Assembly: GCF_000208865.1 (NCBI RefSeq)
Contig: NC_018398.1
Location: 930,001 to 994,000, forward strand
Source of the DNA: Neospora caninum Liverpool
Lineage: Eukaryota > Apicomplexa > Conoidasida > Eucoccidiorida > Sarcocystidae
Reading direction: 5' to 3'
DNA: 64,000 nt
The position numbers were made by a program, and so were the translations under genes. A model generated the notes under the pieces. That model saw only the letters and a list, made by a program, of their open reading frames with translations. It had not been told where the DNA came from and made no database searches. Of the stretch, positions 50,353 to 61,300 are shown piece after piece (the stretch's first letter is position 1; the number at the start of each line of letters is the position of its first letter).

Positions 50353-53300
50353 ATGGCAGCCGAGGGACACAGAGACAGCTGCTTCCCGCTGGATGCGTGT
50401 GGCCAATGCCAGTGGCAATCAGTCGGTTCACCCCGTTCGGATGTCTCAGGACACGCAGCCCCCGACTCTCTGGCCGCATCCAGCAAAGCAAAATGGAGTC
50501 GACGGCATCATCACTGTGGAGAAAAACCCGACCACTGTTCCAGAGATGACGACGATGAGTCGGGTGAACAACTGGACATGCTTTCCTACCTGTTTCCAAC
50601 GCTACGCCCACAAGCGTTCTTTCCTCCGGATCTGCACTCGCTATGTGGTTACGCGCATGGCCCGTTTGAACGGAAGAAAGCGCAAAAGACTGGAGGAGCT
50701 GTCCCAGTGTCTGAGGAACAAACGCGTCAGCGACCAGGTGCGTGCACTGCCACTCCCACAGCCAGATTCAAGTTTATCCACTTCCCCAGTCTTGTGCGAG
50801 AAGTGGAAACTCCGTGCTGATGCTCTGCCGTGTTGAACCGGGGGCAAAAAGTTAGCCTACAAGTGCCCTCCTGGTCCTTGCCATGTGGCCGCGTGACCCA
50901 CGTCATCTCTAGGTCGGCATATGGCATGCGTGGGTTTTTTTGGCGTTTCCCACCACGCTCCAAATTTCTCTTGTTCCTGCACCTTTTCCGTGCCTAACGA
51001 ACTGTGACTACATGGGCTCCATGGAAAAGGCGTAGTGCAGTAGCACTGCGTCGGGCTAGGGCGAAAGGCTTCAGAGATACTCGCAACCGTTCCTGAGTCG
51101 ATGTAGAACTTTCGTGCTTTGACAGCAGTCAGAAACGAACTGTCGCCAAAGGCAAATACGGGACGGGGCTCTCCCTTCGAGGGCTCTCTTCAGGATGGAT
51201 TTCGTAGAACTGGTGGGCACTAACAGGATTGAGGGGGATGTTTGCCCAGCTTGAGTTTTCGATTTGGGAGAGACAGGCCTGCAGAATGATGCGCAGCATC
51301 GTTTTTTCCTTAGGTCACTGACCAGCTCATGCGATCTGTGCCCCGTTTCAGATGGGGAGGATGGCCAGTCCTCCGGAGTGGCAACGCCGTTCTGCTCGGA
51401 CAGGAAGGTGCTCTCCGCGTATATGAGTCAGCTGCGCCAAGTGGAGCAGTGGCGGTTCTTGTGTGTCGACGGGGAAGAAATTCAGGAGAAGAAAAAACAC
51501 GTACTGAAGCAGAAAGTCAGGGCAGGCGTACCTGACTATCTGCGAGGCGTCGTGTGGCAACTGCTCGCAGGAGTGCAGAAGATGAAACAAGAAGGTAAGA
51601 ACCAAAGCAAGAAGCGATATCTGGTGACCGTCATAGATACTCTTAGGCAATCGGATAGCGGTTCGTCACTGAAGCACTGTTACCGTTTCAATGGACACAA
51701 TGTGCATCCCGTGGGAAAAGACGTTTCGGCTTGTCGCTGTCACCTTTCTTTCGAGTTTTTGAGTGCGTTTCTTCAGCGGGTTACGAGCCAGATATGTACT
51801 TCAAGCTGGTGACCTCCAAAATCTGGAATGAGGACAGCCCGACAAATCTGGGCCCCATAATTGCGAGGGATATAAACAGGACGTTTCCCAAGCATGTTCT
51901 GTTCAGGGACATGCACCAGAAGGGACAACAAGTGAGGCAGATATGATCGCTATCAGATTCTCCATCCCGGAGCGTCTTGCGCCTGTCAGCAAGTTGGTGT
52001 TTCATTCTGTATCTCTGCCAGCGTCACGCTGAGTTTCTGGGAGATCGGAGACCGTACCTAATGCAGCCATGCCGCAGCTATGTGCGCTCAGAGGATTGGC
52101 GCCACGTTTCCTATACATGCCCCATGCGCGGCTTTTATGCTTACTTCCCCTGTAGGCACTGTTCAATGTGTTGAAGGCTTATGCCATCTTCAACCCTGAC
52201 GTAGGTAAGCTCACCCTCGGAGTGTTCGCCATTACGCAGGATAGAGAAAAACTGTGGGCCAAGCGGAGTATTGCATGTTTTCTGAGGTGAAATGGTCGGA
52301 TCGTGCGTGCAGGTTACTGCCAGGGAATGGGATTCTTGAGCGGCATCCTTCTGATGTATATGAATGAGGAGGACGCTTTCTACATGCTCGTATGCTTACT
52401 TCACAAGTACAACATGCAAGGCTTATTTACACCTGGCCTACCGACACTTGAAAAGTACTTCTTTCAGTTTCAAAGGCTGTTTCAAAAACACATGCCCCGG
52501 TGAGCAACAAATTGGCTAAGGAAGTTCCTTCACAGCAACGCTTCGCGCACGGAGTCTTGTCTTAGGACAGTCCGAACGTGGACACGGATTGCGTGCGTTC
52601 AATCAGATTATTCAGTCACGAACCCGCCGACCATGTAACAGGAGACCAGACACACTTTCGCATTGTCCACGTGTCATGAGACCTGCTGACTCTTTTTCGC
52701 TTCATGCGTACAGACTCAGCGTTCACTTCCGCAATGAAGGAGTCGAGTCAAGCATGTATCTCAGCAGCTGGATGATGACTCTTTTCTCGTATAATTTTTC
52801 CTTCGATTGCGTCGTCAAAATTTGGGACGTTTTCCTCAAAGATGGAGAGAAAATGCTATTTCGCACGGCTTTGGCAATTCTGAAAATCAAGCAGGTAAAC
52901 ACATTTGCTTCCCTGAAGACAGCACATGTTGTCTTATTTTCATATCGATGATGCGGAGCTGATTCAGTTTTAAAGCACTCATCAACAGAAGTGTATGCAC
53001 TCATCAACAGAAGTGTATTTTTTGTAAGTGAGCGATGCCTGTAATTCTCAATATCACACTACGTATTCGACGAACAACGCATTATGGAAGGCATCAAGCC
53101 GCACACCAACTCGTAGTATGCCCCCAGATACCAGTACACGACGAGCTTTTCAACCTAAAACCTGTGCACTGACTTTTGTCCGTCATGTTTTGGGTGGTCT
53201 TGTTCGCAGGAGGATCTGTTCGCCGCTTCTTTCGAAGCAATTCTGGAAGCACTTAAGTCGACACCGAGTCAACTCGACGCGGAGGTGTTACTAGAGACTG

Positions 53301-53416
53301 CCTTGAACATGAAAGTCCATAATTCCATGTTGAGGGAGCTTGAGGAAGAATATTTCGAGCAAAAGCAGAATCAGGCGCTCAACCAATCCGGGCATCTGGC
53401 TGATCTGGATGACTGA
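50353..53416 (+). CDS. TBC-domain Rab GTPase-activating protein
   Basis: Exons are 50353-50737, 51352-51594, 51777-51931, 52156-52204, 52313-52499, 52714-52894 and 53210-53416; all phases agree, giving 468 residues. Residues 1-140 are polar and acidic (DDDDESGEQLD). The TBC domain starts near residue 180 (VRAGVPDYLRGVVWQLLAG). It carries the arginine finger in IARDINRTFP (Arg244) and the glutamine finger in GYCQGMGFLSG (Gln281). It continues through EDAFYMLVCLL, YLSSWMMTLFSYNF and KIWDVFLKDGEKMLFRTAL. Both catalytic fingers are present, so an active dual-finger RabGAP is expected, switching off a Rab in vesicle traffic. The C-terminal 68 residues are helical and acidic, ending LADLDD. The start is the first ATG of the frame that matches the phase of exon 2. 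Confidence 0.92.
52975..53018. repeat. 22-base perfect tandem duplication
   Basis: Units 52975-52996 and 52997-53018 are identical. They lie in the last intron of the TBC gene. Confidence 0.9.
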
Positions 53417-54668
53417 GGCTGGAGCCGCACTTGTGTTTTTTCTTTCGGAGATATTTCGTCTCGTTAACACAGCTATCGCACCACGCAGACGCCGTTGTGT
53501 GGCAGCCCCCAAAGGTGCGTCGTCTTCTCAAGAGGTAGTACCTTGAGCACACATTCGAGGAGCTGACATGGTAGGTGCCCACGCGTGCTGGTTCCTATGG
53601 TGGCATGTGCGCTCCGTCGGGGACAATCACGCCAGCTACGCCTAGCTACGACGCAAACTGTATAATGAAGACAGCCCGTCCGCTGAAATTAAAAGCGATG
53701 CATTGACACGTGTAGCATACTAGATGACTCAAAATCTGCCACAGAAGAGACGCATCAGTGGTACATCACTCCAGGAGCGGTTCTCTTCAATCTTGCCGCT
53801 ATTTGGCGCGGTTCATTCTCGGCCCCGAGCGTACAGACTGGGAAAACGACAGCTTACTGCCGTCCTTGAAATATAGTTGTCCTGGAGCCTCATGACAGAA
53901 TGGCAACGGCAGGCACAGCGTCACCTACAGGCACTACGAAGCCGGAGAGAGGTACCTGCTCCAATTTGAAAAGGCAATTAATGTGTCATGGAGGGCCAAC
54001 ACTGCCTTGAACCTTGGCCCAACCCACTACCTAAACAACCACTCAACCTTATGTTGTCTTGTATCTCTTCAAAGGTCGTAGATGCGGCAGTAAATATGGT
54101 CGAATGCGATGTAACATAACCGCAACACGAGACGATGAGATTCAACATTCAACAAACATCTGTATACTATCACCCGTAGTCGACCCCGTGCAACGGGTTC
54201 AGTCGTGCTCTGTTTGGCATTTTTCACGTCCGTTCAAACTGTTGATTGCCCTCGGATTTTTACGGTATCGCTAGATCCCCGAAAAAATAGAAAAGAGAAA
54301 ATATGTTGTGCGGATGTAGAACACAGCCCCGAGAGTCTACCACGTGGAGTTGCCCGTCTGTGCAGCGGTGTGTCCTTCCGGATGGACCACAGCGGGGGGG
54401 TTTATGCAACAGAAAGCATATCAAGTTGTGCTCAGGCTCATGTACCGGGGCATTAGGCACACACGGAAAGAGGTTGCTTCGTATTTCTGACCGAGCGATG
54501 TTCGTGACACAAGAGCGTTCAACAAAAAGTCTGACGTGCCACCGCCACTAGCGTGATGTTGCGGCCTGTGTACATACAGTCGCAGCCGTGGAAATAGCAA
54601 GGCTTCAGTTTTTTTTGCAAAGCTGGTTACGTTTCTGCGCCGCTGCGTCTCTCTCCCTGGTATTCAAA
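53417..54668. other. Spacer between co-directional genes
   Basis: The stretch holds the 3' region of the TBC gene and the promoter of the PAN-like gene. Only short frames occur, and I see no repeats or RNA genes. Confidence 0.55.
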
Positions 54669-56304
54669 ATGAGGCCCAATTCGGCTATTTGCTTCCTGCT
54701 GGGCGCAGGTGCCTGCTTCATTGTCGCACCGTTCGGCCGTTCAGAAACGAGACCTTTCAAATCACATAAAGGCGTCGAATCTCTCACCAAGCTAAGGCAC
54801 ATCAGTGCTCATCAGCCGCCATTCGGCCTCCAGAAGCAGTGGTTACGGTTTGTAGAACCAGAACTACGCGCTCAAACAGCCTTGGTAAATGCAGACACTA
54901 CACTGTCAAGCGACACGAGGGCCGGGGGTGAGCCGCCAGTAGGTCCAGCAGACGAAGGGGCGGTTGGTAATGAAGCATCCCTGGCGGAAGATTTTCTTAT
55001 TGTTCCGCACACTCGAACCTACTGCGAGGGGAAGGCTATTCAACGTGCTCAGGACGTATCAACGGTAGGATGAACACAAAACGCAGTCCTGACTGGCATT
55101 ACGGGTGCTGCTACTCTGCAGTCGGGCGCCAAAAACATTGAAGAAGCTAAGCAGGCGTGCGTTGCGCAACCGGAATGCACTTTCTTCTCGTATGGACGCA
55201 CACACGCCATCGACGAGCCTCTGCCCGCAGGTTTCAAGACGGGTCTGCTGCCGGGCACGGGCGCCAGCTGGTACGAGTGTCGTGTTTGCAAACGGATTCC
55301 GTTGTCGTAGCCAACGGCGACTGTGATAGGTACTGTAATGGTAGGAAATCGGGGCGATGACCACTGACACAACCCTTCGGTTCTAGCTTGCAATGGCTCA
55401 GGACAAGGATGGATGGGTTCGACGCGAAAGGGAGATTGGGTGCTGATGGTTAAAGGCAGCACGCTTCGTGGTTCGTTTTCTATCTGGTGAACGCTTGTTT
55501 CGCAACAGGTAAAATCTATATACCTGCCGCAGCCACCGCCCCAAACTATACAATCCACATCAACACTAGCGCGGTAAGCCAGCAACGCTCCAGTACTTCA
55601 GCATTTTGCACACTAGGAGTGCAGGACGTATGCGCCGGCGATAGCCGTATCAAAAAGGTCTCCGGTTTGCTATCGTTCGCCGATGCAGCTGCGGCGTAAG
55701 CGACTAGACCAGATGCCCTCTTGCCAAGCGTCTATATGGTAGCTTGCCGCGTAGATGCGATGAGAATCCCGCCTGTTCCTATTTCATTGTGGTAAGTCTA
55801 GAAAAGGCCAAGGGTCCATTTACATGGTCTTATTTCTTAGCAGAATGCTGCGAGTTCCACGGATGCACCTGGAACTCCAAGACAAAACGAGGCTTATTTC
55901 TGTAGAGGTAAGAACCTGCTGGTCCGTTTTCGAGTAATAAATTCCAATGGTTGCCACACAGGATCACCGTCAAATCCCATCGGTGAGGACGGCTGGATTC
56001 TTGCCACCCGTAAACGCTTATTGGAGGTAGGCCAGTCCATGATCAAAATCATCACATACAGTGGAATATAACATGCCATTAATGGTCAGCAACTTCGAGG
56101 AGAAACAGTGAGCCACCCAGGGAACCCCAAATGTTGTTGACCCGATGCAAATGATCGTCTCCTCTGTTCCAGGTGGAACTGGTGCCGGTACCGCCAGGAC
56201 GCCGACCAGGACGTAACGGTTCCATCACTCAAGATGAGTACTACAATAACACGCCCCTTGGTACAGTTGTGCCAGCTGTGAAGATTGTCACAGAAAGCCT
56301 CTAG
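54669..56304 (+). CDS. Secreted PAN/Apple-like cysteine protein, short introns
   Basis: The start at 54669 (TTCAAAATGAGG) gives a signal peptide (MRPNSAICFLLGAGACFIV); an in-frame Met at 54588 is less likely. Exon blocks are 54669-55064, 55122-55281, 55387 to about 55420-55470, 55509-55573, 55625-55695, about 55852-55915, 55969-56036 and 56174-56304 (stop TAG). The sequence RTYCEGKAIQ, then EEAKQACVAQPECTFFSYG, follows the PAN/Apple pattern of a Cys before the helix, a Cys pair around P-x-C, and an aromatic strand. A second copy begins DVCAGDSRIKKVSGLLSFAD. PAN modules bind sugars or proteins outside the cell and are common in coccidian secreted proteins. Introns are 51-137 bases, far shorter than elsewhere in the window. 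The middle junctions are uncertain, and the second PAN copy does not close in one clean frame (see findings). Confidence 0.62.
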
Positions 56305-56453
56305 TGCGGTGACAGGCACGGTAACGTGACCAGCGCCGTTCGCCAATGAGGCGCTTAGTTCTTCTGCTTCTTCTCGATGGAGACAGCCATCACACAGCAC
56401 GGCCTTCACACAAGCATGCTGCACGCGTTGGGCAGTGCCATAACCTGCTGCCA

Positions 56454-57663
56454 CTACCGTTTGCTGTACTGTTCCTTCTTTCTGGCTTTTCTGAGTCCAA
56501 ATTTCTTCCTCTCGACCTTCCTTGCGTCAACGGTCAGGAAACCTGCTCGCCTAAGTGGGGGTCGCAGTTCTGGTCGCTGTCTCACAATCTCCCTAGCGAC
56601 AGCAAGCATGATTGCCCCGGACTGCCCACCGAGGCCTCCACCGTGTGCCTGATCTCAAAGACAAGCAAGCATAGGAGTGACGCCAGTCGATTTCTCTGCG
56701 AAACAGACCCATGCCCACCCGAAGCAGACAGAAGAGGCTTACCTCTGCAATGACATCGAACTCATTTTCCAGTTGCAGTTCCATCAGTGGAGCAATGCAA
56801 TTATGGATCCACCATGGATTGTCCTGAAGATAGTCGACTGCGTCTCTGTTGTTGATCGTTAGCTTTCCTGACCCAGGGGGAAGTTGAACCCGCGCATAGG
56901 ACCTGTCCACGCACACCGAAGAAGTGAAAGAAAAAAAAGATGGATACTTTACTCTTAACGTATACATACGTCCCATGCAGTAGACGGCAGACAGTTGGCT
57001 TCACCTCTGTTCAACCCTCACACCGCATACAACGCCAGGACTTTCCGTTCGATAACGTGAACTCTGCACTTGTGTGCAGAAGAGGTTCCACTGCAAAGGT
57101 GATAGCCAATGTGACACATATCATCGCGGAATGCGAAGGACCAATTTCGAAGAACCATTCTGTGGACGCTACCTTTTCCGAGTTCCCCATGAGAAGCTGC
57201 TCCGCTGCGGTCCAGGCTCCGGTAGCTCAGGTGAAACACTGGAGGGTGTCGCATCCAGCCCTAGCTCTGTGGGTTCACTCTCCATCCAGTCACTAGGATT
57301 TGCTATTCCATGCAAAACTCCATCTCCGAAAGAAGGACATCCTTCTATGACAGCTGGCCAGGTCGTCCCATGATCAACAACCCCAGGGAATGACCGACGA
57401 GACCGTCCTGGCTGCTGAAACCAACCGTTACATTGTTTCACAGCTGTATCTCCAACATACCACCACCTTCCAACAGAGGGGAGAACACGGGAATTACTTT
57501 GAAAGCTCTGTAGGCTGCGTTGAGGAATTATGAAGGCAGTCCCGACTGCAGGCCCGCACAGTAAACACGCAAGACACACAACAGCCCAACGTAGACCGAG
57601 GCTGCACTGAATCCCTCGGCAGCAACGTTCGAGGGCCATTCTACCCAAGACCTTTTCAAGCAC
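56454..57663 (-). CDS. RPS9: Apicoplast-type ribosomal protein S9 (uS9) with bipartite leader
   Basis: Exons are 57663-57173, 56902-56743 and 56648-56454; phases agree, giving 281 residues (273 from the in-frame Met at 57639). The uS9 core begins [20 protein letters not shown] and continues with NNRDAVDYL and [13 protein letters not shown]. It ends [20 protein letters not shown] and [12 protein letters not shown], the rRNA-contacting tail. Bacterial-type length and motifs show that it belongs to an organellar small subunit. The first exon adds about 160 residues: a hydrophobic signal sequence ([20 protein letters not shown]), then a Ser/Arg-rich, acid-poor segment fitting a transit peptide. 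Nucleus-encoded S9 of Toxoplasma is a known apicoplast protein with such a leader. The stop lies 149 bases from the end of the PAN-like gene, tail to tail. Confidence 0.93.
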
Positions 57664-58317
57664 ATGCTATCTAGGCCTCATGATGGAACAACAACCGGAA
57701 AGTACATAACAAAACTGATCTAGCGTCCAGTGACATTTTTTTGAGTCGCAGCATGCACATTCAACACCGTGTCAGCTGCTTCGGGCCATGTCTGCAGTTT
57801 GCATGCACTGCCGGTCGCCGACACGAGCATCTCTAGCGAAGACACGACATACTAGGTGTGATGTGGTGTGATGTGGGATCTGCATCATTTTACTCGTTGG
57901 AGCCATGTAGAGGCTCTAGGAATCGTTCACCTGATGATTTGTATCAAATGTTTGCATCAAGAGTGACAACCTTCACTTATTTTGAACAGGGGCCACCTTT
58001 GGAGGGTGTCTCCGTATGCGCTTCTTAGTCCACGGGTGTGCGCCCGAGAGGCAGCCAAACATCGCGGCAGCTTTGTGTGACGCGCTCGGCTAAATCAGGG
58101 CCTCGACGATACTTTATGTTTTTTACCCGGTGTGTCATGGTCTGGAGAGCTCATCTGTATCGATGTCACTCGTCCTTGAGTAGACGGGTAGAGGCGATCC
58201 CCCGGTCCAGCTGTGCGGGTACTGACGGACGAGGCGCTTTTACATTGACTACCGGAAAGCCACGGCGGCACCGGCGATTCACAATGGTGCCCTTTCCTTT
58301 TTCTCACCAGACCCAGG
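57664..58317. promoter_or_regulatory. Shared divergent promoter region of RPS9 and MSH1
   Basis: Only 654 bases separate the two start codons, so both promoters must sit here. A YGCATGCR motif at 57800 lies about 140 bases upstream of RPS9. I see no reading frame with domain character. Confidence 0.6.
57800..57807. promoter_or_regulatory. TGCATGCA motif in the RPS9/MSH1 promoter
   Basis: This palindromic YGCATGCR match is the motif class found in T. gondii ribosomal protein promoters. Here it sits upstream of an organellar ribosomal protein gene. Confidence 0.45.
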
Positions 58318-61300
58318 ATGGGAGGGGATTCTGCATGTCGTAACCTCGGCCATCAAAAGCACTTCACTGACGGGCAGATACCTCGCCCGACTGCCGCCAT
58401 CGGCTTCATGCCGGCTTCTTCGGGTCGGGTAGCGGTCTTTCACGCTTCATTTGCTGTCGCCCACCGTTGCTGGAAATTGCAGACGATTGTCTTTGCGCTC
58501 CTGTGCATTTCAATGGAGGTCAACGCTCGATTCCCGATGGCGCTGTTCCGGCGGCAGGACCGTTACCGGCAGGGTCGGGCGTGTGCAATCACGGGTGCGT
58601 CCTTGTCGCCGGCAGCCTTGTGTTCCATTGGCAAGGCGCGCCTTCACGTTTCCACGAATCTTCCTCAGCAGGTCGCGAAGCGAGGAAACAACTGCAGCGC
58701 GCGTGCCACGCGGAAGCGTGGATCGAGTGACTTGTTTTCTCCGCCTGCCCTGGCGGCAGGCAAATTGCCTGCGTACCATTCAAGGTTGAGCTTTCTGGCC
58801 TCTTCTCGAGGCCTTCCTTTTTGTGTCCATCCAGACCCGTGCTCCGCAAGTCCGACGGTGCAGTTCCCACTGCAAGGGAAACTCAAATTTCTTGCAAAGA
58901 CGCCGCCGCATTTTTCTTCTAACGCAATCCGCCTGCCTCAACAATTCGTGCACACGCATGAGCGGCCGGGAGTGCAGACACGAGACAACCTGTTAGCGCC
59001 AATGCCCAGTCGAAGGCCAGCAGAAGGCAACGGCTCTGCGTCGCGTTCCTACGCAGAGAGTGGCCGGTCTCCCTCTGTGGCAGTCCATCCGATTTTCTTG
59101 GCGAGGCTTCCGTTGTTTTCTCGACCTGCTTCACGGCGACTGCTATCTTTTCTTTCTTTTGACCATCCGTCGATGGTTCCCGATTCACCTCATATGCCAC
59201 CTCTCCTCGTCTTCGTACGGGAACAAAAACGACTACGACCTGACAAAGTTCTTATTATCCAGGCGAGTACTCTAGGCGACAGCGTGCAGGGGGATACTGT
59301 CCTTGAATACCAGGGTTCTCCCAGTTCATGCCTATTGATGCTTGCAGAAAAGCGGCATACGTGCCGTTATGGCTGTCTCACGTACTACGTCATGCATCGG
59401 CGGTGTCTGGCGGCCCTGGATACGGTTTAGGTGTTGCTTTCAGCTGTCTCTCAACCCCGGGAAGAGAGCTGTTTCCTCCCACCCTGTTTCGAGAGGTCGG
59501 TGTCTTTCATTATACAGGTCGGCGACTTTTTCGAGGCGTATGGCCTGGATGCTGTATTGCTTGTGGAGTACTGCGGGCTGAACCCGATGGGTGGCAAGGC
59601 TAAGGCTGGCTGCCCGAAGCAAAACCTGCAACAGACACTTGATTGCCTAACAAGTGAAGTGAGTCCACTGCAGTCGATCTAAGACATCCCACTTGAAAAA
59701 TGCGTGGCAGCTGCTGGCCTCAAAGTTTGGCCACGCACGCCACTGCCTCGCGGTTTCCTGCTTTACCGAGCCCGAACTGCGAGGATGCAAACGGGACAGG
59801 CGGCGAAGACACGAATTTCCCGAGACAACCGTTAGCGAGCTTGACACTCTCTGGTTGCGGTCGTCAACAATCCGGCGAGCTCCTTTTTCAGCGTCGCCGA
59901 CTGCTTGCTCTAGAGTCCCCACATGCTAGCGTGGATTCCGAACCTCCCTGTGTGTGGTCACAGGGTTTCTCCGTGTCCGTTTTTGAGGAGTTCGCCTCTC
60001 CGGTGGCGGCGACTCCGATCGCCCCAGGCGGGAACCGCAAGCTGAGGCTACTAACGCAGATTGTCTCGCCGTCTTCGCCTTTGTATCTCCCCGCCCACAT
60101 GCCGCTGTATGAGGGTGAAATCGGTGAGGTTGCGGGGGTGCGCTTCGTCTGGCAGTACATGCACTCCTAAGCAGTTAAAAACTGCGTCCGAAGGTTACTG
60201 CTTCTCGCTTTTCTCATCGCGTCTCCCGCGACTGACAGGCGCTTTGCAAGGATGCTGTAGGGAGACATTGCTGGTGCAGCACACAGCTGGAAAGCGACAT
60301 CTCGTTGGAGTTGCATGCATTATACCTGACATTCCTCCGGTGAAGTCATCTCAGATCGCGTGTGAGTTACCCGATGTGGGTCAGCGTCTCGGTGAAATTC
60401 CATCTCGACTCTATTGATTGAAGGTCAAGACCCCACAGACCAGTTTGGAAGCTTAGTCACTCAATGAAAAAGCTGGCACGAACGCAGTTCATCTCGAAAG
60501 ATTCTTTACCGACTGGTTTGTGCGGCATTCTGTCGTTCGGCTGGCTTCAGGTGCACACACACAGGATTCCCAACCTGTCTTTTCCTTGTATTACTCGCCA
60601 AGTGCGGGTTACGCTTGCGGAGAAATCGACGTTCCTCAGCGAACGCTACGCGTGGAAGGCGGCTTAACGGCCGAAGGCGTCGAGATGCGCATCGCGTCGG
60701 CCACCGGAGGGGTGCCTCGAGCCGAGCTGTATGTACACCAGATGTCGGCGCTGGGTGCGCGAGACGGGACCACTCGGCTCGCACGCCGGCTCTTTCCCTC
60801 CCTTCAGAAAATATACCTGAGGGTGAGCTGCTCACACTTGCTGCGTCCTCTTTTTGGACTATTTCGACCGCGAGAGCCGCTGCAAGGGCCCTCCTTGTTG
60901 TCCAAGATATGCTTCCTCCACGGGTCGTGTCGGTTCTTCAACCCCCCGCCGCCGTGTGCGTGTTCACACGTCTGTGGCGTCCCCTGCTGACGTTACGCCC
61001 ACTGAGATGCCTTCCTGTTCAGTCTTCCGTGAATACACTCATCTTGGCCCACGTCGTTCAAGTGCGTTCCTTCTGTGGGCTTTTGCGGCTGGCCGTTTGC
61101 GGTATCCAGGACTACAGCTCGCCCTCAGCTTTCCACCGAGCCGTGCTTCGACACCTCACCGCATCCCTCCAGGTTCCTCACTCTGAGTTCACAATTCGCT
61201 CCCATCTGGACTACTTCTCCCCAGCGGCGGCAATTCCAGAGCCTGCAGCAAGTCCCTCAGATCTGGGCGTGATCAGCCCCTCAGACGTACCATCATCGCA

